The notes below the pieces were generated by a model. The model was not told the DNA's origin and did no database searches. It was given only the letters and a program-made list of their open reading frames with translations. The translations under genes and the position numbers were made by a program. From assembly GCF_017873135.1 (NCBI RefSeq), contig NZ_JAGGJV010000002.1, forward strand, positions 620,001 through 684,000: a DNA stretch of 64,000 nucleotides. Reading direction: 5' to 3'. Positions 53,935-63,036 of this stretch are shown here, piece by piece. How positions within the stretch are numbered: position 1 is the stretch's first letter; each line of letters begins with the position of its first letter. The stretch comes from Rhizobium herbae (GTDB taxonomy: Bacteria > Pseudomonadota > Alphaproteobacteria > Rhizobiales > Rhizobiaceae).

Positions 53935-55088
53935 CGGTATGCCGGGTTTGCGGATCGCATATTGCCAAGGCCTCCTATGAGGCCTCGGCTCCGGCGCTGA
54001 CGTCCATGATGGCTTTCCTCGATATTCCGACACTCGCCTTTGTGTGCGACGAATGCGGCCACGCGCAATGCGCCGACCTGCCGGATATCGAGGCATTCTA
54101 CGATACCACCTACCGGATTTCCCTTGAATCCGACGATCACGACCAGATCTTCGCGGTGGCTGCCGATGGAACGCCGATCTATCGGACCGATCATCAGGCC
54201 GCCATTGGCCTGCGACTGCTGGATCTGCCGCATTGTGCTTCCATCCTCGACTATGGCGCCGGCAAGGCCGATACGTTGCGCAAGATGTGTCTGGCGCGCA
54301 CCGATCTGCATCCGCATGTTTTCGATGTCAGCCGCGACTACGTGCCCGCATGGAACGGCTGGGTAAAGCCCGAAGACCAGGCAAGCTACACCGTTCCGGA
54401 TGCGTGGGCCGGCCGGTTCCAGGCTATCATCAGTCATTTCGTCATAGAGCATGTGGCCGAACCCATCGGCTTCCTCAAAACGCTGCGCGGTCTTTTGGCG
54501 CCCGGCGGTAGGCTTCTGTTGTCCATGCCGGACGTGGCATCCAATCCCGGCGACATGACGGTTGCAGACCACCTCAACCATTTTAGCGAGGCTTCGCTGA
54601 AACGGGCGCTCGCCCTTTCCGGCTTCACGCTGGAAACTGTGGACAATGCAGCTTTTCCCGGCGCCTTCTTCATCGTGGCCGTTCGCTGCGAGCAGCCGGT
54701 GGCAATCGAGGGTGACCGGCAGGACGCCGCGGACGCGGCCAAAAGGGCCAAGGAAATTTGCGCCTTCTGGAAGGACGCAACCATTCGTCTCGATGGTGCG
54801 GCCAAGCAGTTTTCCGGCAAGCGCGCGGCAGTCTATGGCTCGGGCTTCTACGGCAGCTGGATCTGCAGCCGCATCGAAGCGGAAGTGGATTTCCGTGTCT
54901 TCCTCGACCAGAATCCGAAGCTGCAGGGCTCCGTCCATTTCAACCGCCCCGTCCTGTCGCCGTCGAAGCTCGATGACGACGTCGATGTCGTCTTCGTCGG
55001 CCTCAATCCGCTGAAGGCGCGCGCCGCGATCGCCAGCCAGGCGGCCCTTCACCGGCCCGGTCTGGATCTCGTCTGGATCGACGGCTAG
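53931..55088 (+). CDS. Class I methyltransferase with N-terminal zinc-ribbon
   Basis: A 385-residue protein: N-terminal cysteines 'CRVC' (residues 4-7) and 'CDEC' (~41-44) resemble the zinc-ribbon of sugar C-methyltransferases. A SAM domain with 'ILDYGAGKADTLRKM' and 'SHFVIEHVAEPIGFLKTLRG' follows. The C-terminal 'AAVYGSGFYGSWICSRIE' parallels the NAD-like fold of the C-methyltransferase C-terminal domain. It is a second, more diverged relative of the gene at 49925. It may act on another position or on a glycan-bound sugar. It overlaps the PhyH gene by 4 bp. Confidence 0.85.
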   Translation: MTVCRVCGSHIAKASYEASAPALTSMMAFLDIPTLAFVCDECGHAQCADLPDIEAFYDTTYRISLESDDHDQIFAVAADGTPIYRTDHQAAIGLRLLDLPHCASILDYGAGKADTLRKMCLARTDLHPHVFDVSRDYVPAWNGWVKPEDQASYTVPDAWAGRFQAIISHFVIEHVAEPIGFLKTLRGLLAPGGRLLLSMPDVASNPGDMTVADHLNHFSEASLKRALALSGFTLETVDNAAFPGAFFIVAVRCEQPVAIEGDRQDAADAAKRAKEICAFWKDATIRLDGAAKQFSGKRAAVYGSGFYGSWICSRIEAEVDFRVFLDQNPKLQGSVHFNRPVLSPSKLDDDVDVVFVGLNPLKARAAIASQAALHRPGLDLVWIDG

Positions 55089-55137
55089 CGGTGGCAATTC
55101 TCCATAGCAAAAACATCGATCGGTACTTGAACGGGTC

Positions 55138-55854
55138 ATGAGCCGGAATATCGTTATTTCACAGTCGATGTATTTTCCCTGGGTCGGTCTGCTGGAACAG
55201 ATCCGGCTGGCGGATGTCTTCGTCCATTATGACGACGTGCAATATTCCAAGGGCAGCTTCAGCAATCGCGTACAGGTTAAGGGCATTAACGGCGTCAGTT
55301 GGATGACTTTGCCGCTGCGCGACTATCATCTGGGACAGCGGATCGACGAGGTGATGCTCGATGACCGGACGGACTGGCGGAGCAAACATCGGGAAATCCT
55401 GCGGCAGGCCTATCGGAAAGCGCCATATCGGGACGAGATGCTGGCGCTGGTGGACAGGGTTTTTGCGCAGAGCGTCGAGACCGTTGCGGATATCTCACGC
55501 CAGTCCATGCTTGAGCTTGCCGCCTATTTCGGTCTGAACAGATCCCAATTCCTGTCATCGCAGACGCTTCCGATACCCGGCGCAAGCAGCGAACGTGTCT
55601 GCGATATCGTCGAGCATCTTGAGGGCACGGTCTACATTACAGGGCATGGCGCACGGAATTATCTGAATCACGCCCTGTTCGAAGAAAAAGGCATTGCCGT
55701 CGAATACATGCAGTATGAGCGGACGCCCTATCCGCAGCTGCATGGCGATTTCACGCCCTATGTGACTGCGCTGGACCTCGTCGCCAATTGCGGTGTGGAG
55801 GGCGCCAGAATGATCCATTCGGGAACGATCGGTTGGAAGGAATTCGCCCAATAG
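55138..55854 (+). CDS. WbqC-family protein
   Basis: A 238-residue protein with the family's N-terminal 'QSMYFPWVGLLEQIRLADVF' and 'YDDVQYSKGSFSNRVQVK'. WbqC-type proteins occur in O-antigen and capsule loci and are linked to amino-sugar modification; the reaction is not established. This is the last gene of the plus-strand glycan set, 49 bp after the methyltransferase. It converges with the GNAT gene of the minus-strand operon. Confidence 0.9.
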   Translation: MSRNIVISQSMYFPWVGLLEQIRLADVFVHYDDVQYSKGSFSNRVQVKGINGVSWMTLPLRDYHLGQRIDEVMLDDRTDWRSKHREILRQAYRKAPYRDEMLALVDRVFAQSVETVADISRQSMLELAAYFGLNRSQFLSSQTLPIPGASSERVCDIVEHLEGTVYITGHGARNYLNHALFEEKGIAVEYMQYERTPYPQLHGDFTPYVTALDLVANCGVEGARMIHSGTIGWKEFAQ

Positions 55855-55903
55855 GGACGGAAGCTCGCCACGGGATTCGGTGCGATGCAGCGGTTCGAAC
55901 GGG

Positions 55904-56458
55904 CTACGGCTTGATCGGTGTCAAGCGGCGCTCAAGAAGCAATACGTCATGGACTTTGCCATCGCGGTCCCGAAAATGCTCTTCCAGCGTCCCCACGACG
56001 CGGAATCCGGCGGCGTGATAAACTTTGAGCGCGACGAGATTGTCGTGCCGCACTTCAAGAAGCAGCTTTGCCAAGCCCAGTTCTTCGGACGCGAGTTTCA
56101 TCAACAGGGTTACGATGGCAAGCCCAAGCCCACGGCCGCGCGCTTGGCTCAACAAGGCCAGTCCACCATAGCCGTGGCGATTGCGCCGGTGCACCTGGCT
56201 AATCTGGACAAAGCCGAGAGGATCATGGCTCCGGACATCGGCAACAACCCGGAATGCGCCGTCGCTGTCGCGCAGCCGGCGATCGATCCAGCCGCGCACG
56301 GCATCATCGTCGGTGGCATCGGGAATCGCCATCAGCATCGACTGGACCGCGGGATCGCGGCGCAGGCTGGCCAGGACGCCGAAATCCGTATCCAACGGCT
56401 GGCGAAAGACGACCGCTCCGTCAACGGGGGCGGGATCCATCATCAGGCGCGGATGCAC
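55904..56458 (-). CDS. GNAT-family N-acetyltransferase (RimJ/RimL-like)
   Basis: A 184-residue acetyltransferase with the acetyl-CoA-binding loop 'LALLSQARGRGLGLAIVTLL' (Q/RxxGxG/A) and the later 'NLVALKVYHAAGFRVVGTLE' that closes the GNAT fold. As the last gene of the minus-strand glycan operon it most likely acylates the amino group formed by the DegT aminotransferase, in the manner of sugar N-acyltransferases. Its start overlaps the stop of the CmcI-type gene by 16 bp. Confidence 0.88.
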   Translation of the reverse strand: MHPRLMMDPAPVDGAVVFRQPLDTDFGVLASLRRDPAVQSMLMAIPDATDDDAVRGWIDRRLRDSDGAFRVVADVRSHDPLGFVQISQVHRRNRHGYGGLALLSQARGRGLGLAIVTLLMKLASEELGLAKLLLEVRHDNLVALKVYHAAGFRVVGTLEEHFRDRDGKVHDVLLLERRLTPIKP

Positions 56459-57195
56459 CGGACGTATCCTCCGGGCGAACTGGAAAAAACGAGTTTGCCG
56501 TTGACGACATCGTCAGGCTGGAACCGATCGGTTTCCCCAAGATAGGTGTTCAGTGCCGTCAGCGGCTCGTCACCGGGATGCCAGATCTTCGATCGCTTGG
56601 TCGGTGTCTGCGCGGCTTCCACACGTCCAAGCAGCGTGTCGGCGACGACGAGAAACTGTCCTTCGGTCACCATCGGTCCGTAGTGGCGTAACTCGTCCAG
56701 CACGTGATCGCGGCTGTGATCGCTGTCCAGCACCACCATGACGGAAGCGCCGTGGGGAATAGATGCCCTGACCTTGGCAAGCGTCTCCGCCGCAGTTGAC
56801 GGGCCTTCGATCAGTTCGATCAGTGGCGACATCGGGTGCGTTTCGATGGCCTCGCGATTATGGGCGCGGATATCGATGTCGACGCCGATCACCTTGCCCT
56901 TGCCGATCAGCTTCAGCATGGCCGCCATCATGATCATCGATCCGCCGCGTGCGACGCCGGTTTCGATGATGACGTCTGGCTTCGTTGCCCAGATGACTTC
57001 CTGTGTCGCCATGACGTCGGCCGGCATCTGGATGATCGGAATGCCGAGGAAGGACCAGAGATAGGAATAGTCGTATTTGTCGAGGGTCACGAGTGCATCG
57101 ACGGATTGACGAAACGCGTCATTGTCCTTGCCAAGCGCCAGGCACATCTCCTGCTTGTGCGCTTCGAATTCCTGGCGGTCGTCTTTGGTTGTCAT
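56443..57195 (-). CDS. CmcI-type (cephalosporin hydroxylase family) methyltransferase
   Basis: A 250-residue protein of the CmcI/RhmT family. SAM-binding 'IIETGVARGGSMIMMAAM' and 'VIGVDIDIRAHN' are clear, with 'VLDSDHSRDHVLDEL' holding the metal-coordinating Asp-His set. Members methylate rhamnose or other sugar hydroxyls on surface polysaccharides and glycolipids, which fits here as an O-methyltransferase. It lies between the DegT aminotransferase (87 bp upstream) and the GNAT gene (16-bp overlap). Confidence 0.87.
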   Translation of the reverse strand: MTTKDDRQEFEAHKQEMCLALGKDNDAFRQSVDALVTLDKYDYSYLWSFLGIPIIQMPADVMATQEVIWATKPDVIIETGVARGGSMIMMAAMLKLIGKGKVIGVDIDIRAHNREAIETHPMSPLIELIEGPSTAAETLAKVRASIPHGASVMVVLDSDHSRDHVLDELRHYGPMVTEGQFLVVADTLLGRVEAAQTPTKRSKIWHPGDEPLTALNTYLGETDRFQPDDVVNGKLVFSSSPGGYVRCIRA

Positions 57196-57282
57196 GAGGT
57201 TTAGCGCCTTTGTCTTTCAAAATGGCTGTCTGGGGCCGTGTGCCGGGCGGTGTGGAAGGCGGCGAGCGATGCGCCGTGTGTC

Positions 57283-58437
57283 TTAAGCGGATTTCACCAG
57301 GGGCGTTTCGCCGACGGAACAACTGTCGAGAAGGCCGATGATGACGTCTGTCACCCGTCCGATCTCGACCTCGGTCATGTCGTGATAGCTCGGCAGGTTG
57401 ATGGCGCGTTCGGGAATGTCCCAGGCGTGCCGGTTGCCGCGCTTTTCAGGAAACATCGGCAGGCTGGTCAGCGGATGGAAGAAGACGCGCGCGTCGATAT
57501 TGGCGGCGCTGAACGCCTGTTGCAGCATCTCGCGGGTGATGCCGATATCGCGGTCGAAGACGGCGGTCGGCATCCAGGCGCCGTTCTCGGTTCCGGGGGC
57601 CTCGGGGTTGAGGCTGATGCTCTGATAGGCCTTGAACCTGTCGGCATAGCTTGCCAGGATTTCGCGCTTGCGGGCAATCAGGCCGTCGATGCGCTCCAGC
57701 TGGCCGCAACCGAGCGCTGCCTGGATGTTCGACATCTTGTATTTGAAGCCGACGTCATCCGGCCAGAACTGCTTCTTCTGGCTGCGCGCGCGCCCGTGAT
57801 TGCTTGATGTCAGGACCTTTTCGAACAGGGCGGCGTCGCTGGTGACGAACATGCCGCCTTCGCCCGTCGTCAGCGTCTTGGTGCCGTGGAAGGAGAACGT
57901 GCCGAAGGTTCCCATCGAACCGGCGCGGCGACCGCGCCAGACCGAACCGATCGCTTCAGCCGCATCCTCGATGACCGGAATGCCGTGGCGGCGGCCGATA
58001 TCGAGTAGGCGGTCCATATCGCAGAGGTTGCCGTAGATATGGGTGGCGACGATCGCTTTGGTCTTCGGCGTGATATGTCGTTCGACGTCTTCCGGATCGA
58101 TGCACCAGCTGTCAGGCAGGATATCGACGAAAACCGGCGTTGCGCCGAGATGAACGACCGGTGCGGCCGTGGCGATCCAGTTCGTGTCGGCCAGGATCAC
58201 TTCGTCGCCGTGGCCGATGCCGATGGCCGCAAGGCCCATGTGCATGGCACCGGTGCAACTCGATGTGGCAATCGCGTGGGCGACGCCGAGATGCTGACGG
58301 AAGCCATTCTCGAACCGCACGATATAGTCGTAGCAGCGGTCGCCCCAGCCGTTGGCGGCGGCGTCGGTGGCATACTCCACCTCAAGCTCGGTAATCGAGG
58401 GTTTGGTGTAGCAAATTCTCGACGTCTTTGCGGTCAT
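57283..58437 (-). CDS. DegT/DnrJ/EryC1/StrS-type sugar aminotransferase
   Basis: A 384-residue PLP enzyme that transfers an amino group to a keto sugar nucleotide. The internal-aldimine lysine is in 'FGTFSFHGTKTLTTGEGGM', followed by 'YKMSNIQAALGCGQLERID' in the substrate-binding region. 'TNWIATAAPVVHLGATPVFVDI' is typical of perosamine-synthetase-like members. The lysine argues against an RfbH-type dehydratase, which has His at this place. Its start overlaps the upstream glycosyltransferase stop by 4 bp. Confidence 0.92.
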   Translation of the reverse strand: MTAKTSRICYTKPSITELEVEYATDAAANGWGDRCYDYIVRFENGFRQHLGVAHAIATSSCTGAMHMGLAAIGIGHGDEVILADTNWIATAAPVVHLGATPVFVDILPDSWCIDPEDVERHITPKTKAIVATHIYGNLCDMDRLLDIGRRHGIPVIEDAAEAIGSVWRGRRAGSMGTFGTFSFHGTKTLTTGEGGMFVTSDAALFEKVLTSSNHGRARSQKKQFWPDDVGFKYKMSNIQAALGCGQLERIDGLIARKREILASYADRFKAYQSISLNPEAPGTENGAWMPTAVFDRDIGITREMLQQAFSAANIDARVFFHPLTSLPMFPEKRGNRHAWDIPERAINLPSYHDMTEVEIGRVTDVIIGLLDSCSVGETPLVKSA

Positions 58438-59561
58438 GCGGCTTTACCGTTTTCGTCGCGCAGAACGCCGCCGCAGATCAGTCCGACCGGTGCCAGGACC
58501 AGCTTGACTGTCGTGTAGAATTCGGCGGCATCCCGCGCACCGCCGAGGAAGCGGTCGACCAGCAGCGCGCCGTCGTGCAGGCCGCGCCGAGCATCTCTTG
58601 GCCGTACCTCGTGGAATTCCGGACGGAAGAGCGGCGCAAGATATCCGCCTTCGAATTCCTTCAGCGCAGCAAAATAGGCGTTGCCCTTGTTCTTGTAGGT
58701 TTCCCGATCGGTTTCCATCATGCAGTCGATCATCAGGGCGCGCACGAAAGCCTCGCTGCCTCCGGACCAGGGCGTATCAAGCTGACGCAGCACATGGAAC
58801 TGCACCTCGGCCACGGCGCCGGCGAGGCCGATGCCGGAGTGGAAGGGAAAATTCCAGGGATGAAGCGGCGGCTCCGCCACAAAGGGTGAAATGTTGATGG
58901 CCGACATCGGCCGGGCGCAGAAGGCCAGCTCATTGGCAAACAGCAGCACCTTGGCCGCCCATTCATATTGCGGTACCGAAGTCGACCAGTCTTGCGGCTC
59001 GGGCAGTTGCAGCAGCGCATCGACAAGCGAACGGCGGATTGCGGCGTGGTAGAGGCCGAACGGCATCTTCGGGCTGTTCAAGCTGCCTTCCCAATAGAAG
59101 AAAGCCTTCAACATGGCGGTCTTGTCGAGCGTATCGATGTGATAGCTTGCCGGGATTGCCACCGAGCTTGCCTTGCCGGGTTCCGCGTGGCGGTCGATCT
59201 GGAAGGCATTCCAGGCGAGCGCGTCGACATCGGGCGAGCTGGCTTCGAGAAAGGCGACCATGGTCGCCAGTTCGCTTTCGATCATGTCGCCAGGATTGAC
59301 CAGCGTCACCCACTCGCCCTTGGCGGCCGTTGCCGCGTGGCGCCAGAGAAGCTGGCGGGTGATGTCCGCAGGGGCGTCGGCGACCGTCACGCGGGCTTCC
59401 TCGGCTGCAAGGCTGAGAAGTGCGTCCGAGAGCGCGATATCGGCAGGTTTTGCGATGACGATCTCTATGTCCGCGTTTTGGTTTTCCAGAAGCACCGTCA
59501 CGAGCGGCAGGGCATCCTGCGCGGCGGTTTCCACGGGAATGCAGATCGAGAGTTTGGTCAT
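58434..59561 (-). CDS. Family 2-type glycosyltransferase (paralogue 2)
   Basis: A 375-residue protein starting 'KLSICIPVETAAQDALPLVT' with the acidic motif reduced to 'LVNPGDMIESEL' (no DxD). The later segments 'PKMPFGLYHAAIRRSLVDAL' and 'FHSGIGLAGAVAEVQFHVL' line up in order with the glycosyltransferase at 51732-52955. The two are therefore diverged paralogues at either end of the modification genes. Missing acidic residues raise the possibility of a metal-independent or non-catalytic role. It is the first gene of the minus-strand operon. Confidence 0.82.
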   Translation of the reverse strand: MTKLSICIPVETAAQDALPLVTVLLENQNADIEIVIAKPADIALSDALLSLAAEEARVTVADAPADITRQLLWRHAATAAKGEWVTLVNPGDMIESELATMVAFLEASSPDVDALAWNAFQIDRHAEPGKASSVAIPASYHIDTLDKTAMLKAFFYWEGSLNSPKMPFGLYHAAIRRSLVDALLQLPEPQDWSTSVPQYEWAAKVLLFANELAFCARPMSAINISPFVAEPPLHPWNFPFHSGIGLAGAVAEVQFHVLRQLDTPWSGGSEAFVRALMIDCMMETDRETYKNKGNAYFAALKEFEGGYLAPLFRPEFHEVRPRDARRGLHDGALLVDRFLGGARDAAEFYTTVKLVLAPVGLICGGVLRDENGKAA

Positions 59562-59772
59562 GGCGTGCCTCGTGACATCAGCGGTCTTTGCCGAAACGCC
59601 ACCGCGAGCAGCGCAATCGGAAAATGGTCACATCAGCAGGCAAGTACCTTCTGCGCGGAGGAGGGTGCGGTCCTGTCTCCCGCTGGAAGCCATTGCCTGC
59701 TGATGTGTGCTTTAGAAATAACGCGGGAAACTTGAGCGAGGCTTTGCATTCGGAGAGGTTTGGCCCGGCGCA

Positions 59773-60047
59773 CTAGAGCGTTTCATCTTCAAAAGGAAGC
59801 AATTCTGTTGGCTCAAACCGGCCGGGCCGCGAGAAGGTCGGCGCAGGGCGATGCCAGGCCCATCGTACAAGCCGGCCGACGCTGCGGACGGCCGGTTTCA
59901 GCCAACCCTTTGGGCCGGATGAATTTCGGCCATTACCGGCGGCTGCCGTCTCGACCGCAGCTTCTGCTGCGCTCTTCGCCAACCGCCTTGGTCCTGGCCG
60001 AAATTCCTTCCGGCAGAATGCTTCCGTTTGAATATGAAGCGCTCTAG
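59773..60047 (-). mobile_element. 275-bp MITE-like element, copy B (inverted)
   Basis: Same length and nearly the same sequence as the element at 26823-27097, in opposite orientation, with terminal inverted repeats beginning CTAGAGCG. The copy's ends are a little more diverged (for example GTTTC for GCTTC at the left end). The right end contributes the TAG stop of the DUF2474 gene. It encodes no transposase; short open frames in it are conserved only because the DNA is. Confidence 0.85.
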
Positions 60048-60160
60048 GCGCCGAGCGAGAGCTTGATGGCAAAGCCGACAAGGGTGACCGTGAGCACGCC
60101 CAGCAACCAGAGGCCGACGAACCACAGGAGCTTTTTCGGCAGGCTGTTCTGTGTTGCCAT
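60044..60160 (-). CDS. DUF2474 / CydX-like accessory peptide
   Basis: A 38-residue peptide with one transmembrane helix ('LLWFVGLWLLGVLTVTLVGF') after a short basic start. It is encoded right after cydB with a 4-bp ATGA overlap, the position and size typical of DUF2474/CydX-type subunits that stabilise bd oxidases. Its stop codon is the TAG of the CTAG end of the 275-bp element, so the 3' boundary lies at the insertion point. Confidence 0.85.
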   Translation of the reverse strand: MATQNSLPKKLLWFVGLWLLGVLTVTLVGFAIKLSLGA

Positions 60161-61164
60161 CAGTGGTAGCCCTCCTCGGGATCGACCTTTCCGCGGAACA
60201 CCCAATAGGCATAGACGGTATAGATCAGGATGATCGGCACGAGGAAGAGAGCACCCCACAGCAGGAAGGAAAGGCTGGAATCCGGCGCCGCGGCATCCCA
60301 GATGGTCACCGACGGCGGCACCATGAAGGGATAGAAGCTGATGCCGATGCCGGCAAAGCCGAGCACGAACAGGCTGAGAGCCGCCAGGAACGGCTGCGCA
60401 TCGCGCTTGCCGCGAATGCCTGTGAGAAGCAGCGCGAAGCAGCCCAGCACCAGAACCGGTACGACGACGCTGAAGATGGCGGTCGGCCAACTGAACCAGC
60501 GTTCCAGATAGATGGGCCGGAGGAACGGCGTCCACAGGCTGACGATCCCCATGGCTGCGATGGTGGCAAAGCAGGTGCGCAGCGCGATCCAGCGCGCCTT
60601 TTCGGCGAGGTCTCCGGTGGTCTTCATGATCAGCCATGTCGAGCCGAGCAGGGCGTAGCCGATCAGGATGGCAAAACCGGTGGCCACGGAAAACGGCGTC
60701 AGCCAGTCCCACCAGTTGCCCGCATAGGCGCGATCGACCACGTTGATACCCTGCACCAGTGCGCCCAGCGCGATGCCTTGCGAAAAGGCGGCAAGCATCG
60801 AGCCGCCGGCAAAGGCCCAGTTCCACAGGAACTCGCCGCGCTTGGTGCGCCAACGATATTCGAAGGCGACGCCGCGGAAGATCAGGCCGAGCAGCATGGC
60901 GATGATCGGCGCGTAAAGGGCGGGCAGGATGATCGAATAGGCGAGCGGGAAGACGGCAAGCAGGCCGCCGCCGCCCAGCACCAGCCAGGTCTCGTTGCCG
61001 TCCCAGACGGGAGCGACGGAGTTCATCATCACATCGCGGTCGCGCTTTTCCGGAAAGAAGGGAAACAAGATGCCGATGCCGAGATCGAAGCCGTCGAGGA
61101 TGACATAGGCAAGCACCGCGAAGGCGATGATGGCGGCCCAGATGAAGGGAAGATCAATGGCCAT
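60160..61164 (-). CDS. cydB: Cytochrome bd / cyanide-insensitive ubiquinol oxidase subunit II
   Basis: A 334-residue inner-membrane subunit with eight or nine helices, opening 'LPFIWAAIIAFAVLAYVILD' and 'GFDLGIGILFPFF', the CydB/CioB signature. With CydA it forms a terminal oxidase that reduces oxygen to water using quinol, without pumping protons. The start at 61164 overlaps the end of cydA by 11 bp. The presence of DUF2474 suggests the CIO (CioAB) branch. Confidence 0.93.
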   Translation of the reverse strand: MAIDLPFIWAAIIAFAVLAYVILDGFDLGIGILFPFFPEKRDRDVMMNSVAPVWDGNETWLVLGGGGLLAVFPLAYSIILPALYAPIIAMLLGLIFRGVAFEYRWRTKRGEFLWNWAFAGGSMLAAFSQGIALGALVQGINVVDRAYAGNWWDWLTPFSVATGFAILIGYALLGSTWLIMKTTGDLAEKARWIALRTCFATIAAMGIVSLWTPFLRPIYLERWFSWPTAIFSVVVPVLVLGCFALLLTGIRGKRDAQPFLAALSLFVLGFAGIGISFYPFMVPPSVTIWDAAAPDSSLSFLLWGALFLVPIILIYTVYAYWVFRGKVDPEEGYH

Positions 61165-62572
61165 GATGCGCGCTCCCATGCGTGTGTCCGGAGGCTGGGC
61201 CGGGGGTGATGCCTGCGGTTCTGATCGGTCCGTCTTCGAGATCGGGCATCGGATCGCGGGGCAGGCGCTTCATCAGGCGCAGGATGTAGAAGGTGCCGGC
61301 GCCGAACACGAGAAAATAGACGATGATGAAGGCGATCAGCGAGGCGGCGACGGCGGGGGTCGCGACCGGCGAGATGGAATCCGCCGTCAAAAGCTGGCCG
61401 TAGATCGTATAGGGCTGGCGGCCGACTTCCGTGGTGATCCAGCCGGCGAGTACGGCGACGAAACCGGCAGGGCCCATCAAGACGGCGGCGCGGTGCAGCC
61501 AGTCGCTGCTGTCGAGCGTGCCGCGATACCGACACCAAAGACTCCAGAGGCCAATGCCGAGCATGGCGAAGCCGATGCCGACCATGACGCGGAACGACCA
61601 GAACACCACCGCGACGGGTGGATGAAGATTGTCGGGAATAGTGTCGAGACCGGCCAAAGGCGCGTTCAGGTCGTGTTTCAGGATGAGGCTGGAGAGTTTG
61701 GGAATCTCGATTGCGTAGTCGATGCGTTTTTCGGCGGTGTTGGGAATGCCGAACAGGATCAGCGGCGCGCCGTCCGGATGGCTCTGGTAGTGTCCCTCCA
61801 TCGCCATGACCTTGGCGGGCTGGTGCTCCAGCGTGTTCAGGCCATGGAAGTCGCCGGCAAGAATCTGGATCGGCGCGACGATCGTCGCCATCCACATCGC
61901 CATCGAGAACATGGTGCGCGAACGTCGGGGTGCGGTGTTCTTCAGGAGGTGCCAGGCCCCGACCGCGCCGACGACGAAGGCCGTGGTAAGGTAGGCGGCA
62001 AGCACCATATGCACCAGGCGGTAGGGGAAGGACGGGTTGAAGATCACCTTCCACCAGTCGAGCGGAATGAACTGTCCCGCCTCGTTCATGCCGAAGCCGG
62101 CGGGCGTCTGCATCCAGGAATTTACTGCAAGGATCCAGGTGGCCGAGATCAGCGTGCCGAAGGCGACCATGAATGTGGCAAGGAAATGCAGTTTCGGGCC
62201 GACACGGTGGAGGCCGAACAGCATGACGCCAAGGAAGCCGGCTTCCAGGAAGAAGGCGGTCAGTACTTCGTAACCCATCAGCGGTCCGATGACCGGCCCG
62301 GCCTTGTCGGAAAAGACGCTCCAGTTGGTGCCGAACTGGTAGGACATGACGATGCCCGAGACGACGCCCATGCCGAAGGCGACGGCAAAGATCGTCTTCC
62401 AGAAATTGAACAGGTCCATGTAGACCTGATCCTTCTTCCACAGCCACAGCGCCTCCAGCACCGCGAGATAGCTCGCAAGGCCGATGGAGAAGGCGGGGAA
62501 GATAATGTGAAACGACACGGTGAAGGCAAACTGGATACGGGCGAGCAACGTCGCGTCAAGGCTCTCGAACAC
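61154..62572 (-). CDS. cydA: Cytochrome bd / cyanide-insensitive ubiquinol oxidase subunit I
   Basis: A 472-residue haem-carrying subunit. The haem b595 histidine is in 'FAFTVSFHIIFPAFSIGLAS'. 'VGRQPYTIYGQLLTADSIS' is the conserved GRQP segment near residue 385. The total length and the short gap before 'ESHPDG' fit the short-Q-loop form typical of CioA. The family is used under low oxygen or when haem-copper oxidases are inhibited. It is the first gene of the cydA-cydB-DUF2474 operon; 464 bp upstream hold its promoter, but no FNR-type box was found. Confidence 0.93.
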   Translation of the reverse strand: MFESLDATLLARIQFAFTVSFHIIFPAFSIGLASYLAVLEALWLWKKDQVYMDLFNFWKTIFAVAFGMGVVSGIVMSYQFGTNWSVFSDKAGPVIGPLMGYEVLTAFFLEAGFLGVMLFGLHRVGPKLHFLATFMVAFGTLISATWILAVNSWMQTPAGFGMNEAGQFIPLDWWKVIFNPSFPYRLVHMVLAAYLTTAFVVGAVGAWHLLKNTAPRRSRTMFSMAMWMATIVAPIQILAGDFHGLNTLEHQPAKVMAMEGHYQSHPDGAPLILFGIPNTAEKRIDYAIEIPKLSSLILKHDLNAPLAGLDTIPDNLHPPVAVVFWSFRVMVGIGFAMLGIGLWSLWCRYRGTLDSSDWLHRAAVLMGPAGFVAVLAGWITTEVGRQPYTIYGQLLTADSISPVATPAVAASLIAFIIVYFLVFGAGTFYILRLMKRLPRDPMPDLEDGPIRTAGITPGPASGHTHGSAHHGH

Positions 62573-63036
62573 GGCACAATCCTTTCAGGGGGGTCGCCTT
62601 GCGGTCTCTCCATCCATTGTGGCCTGTCCCCGGCCTTAACGGATATCCTCGGCGCCTGAACCCTGCGACTTAATCTGCTGTACTTGCGCGAAAGGTCAAT
62701 GACATCGCTGCAACCATAATGTCACACTGCGACAATCGCCCGCGTGCGGCAAAGTTGAATCCGGCAGATCACGCGGCGAGGCGGTTCGCCTTTTCATCAA
62801 CTTGTCGGCTGATTTGAATCGGATTTTGTTAAAAGTGCGAATTGCGTAAAATTGTAGATATCGATTTAAGCGGCCCGCAAACTGTCCCGACTATGGTCCT
62901 CTCATCGGAGAACGAAGCCGGCCAACCGGTTCCGCTGCATGATGCTTTCCCCGGCGCCCGGAATGAATCCGGCACACAAAAAACCGACGCTGCCCGGACA
63001 GGGGCAGGCGAGCGGAACGGAACCAGGGACAGGGTT

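Noticed and set aside
62573..63036. FNR/FixK-type box upstream of cydA
   Set aside because: A TTG...TCAA pair near 62685 has the wrong spacing (9 instead of the usual 4-base centre between half-sites), so no anaerobic box is claimed.
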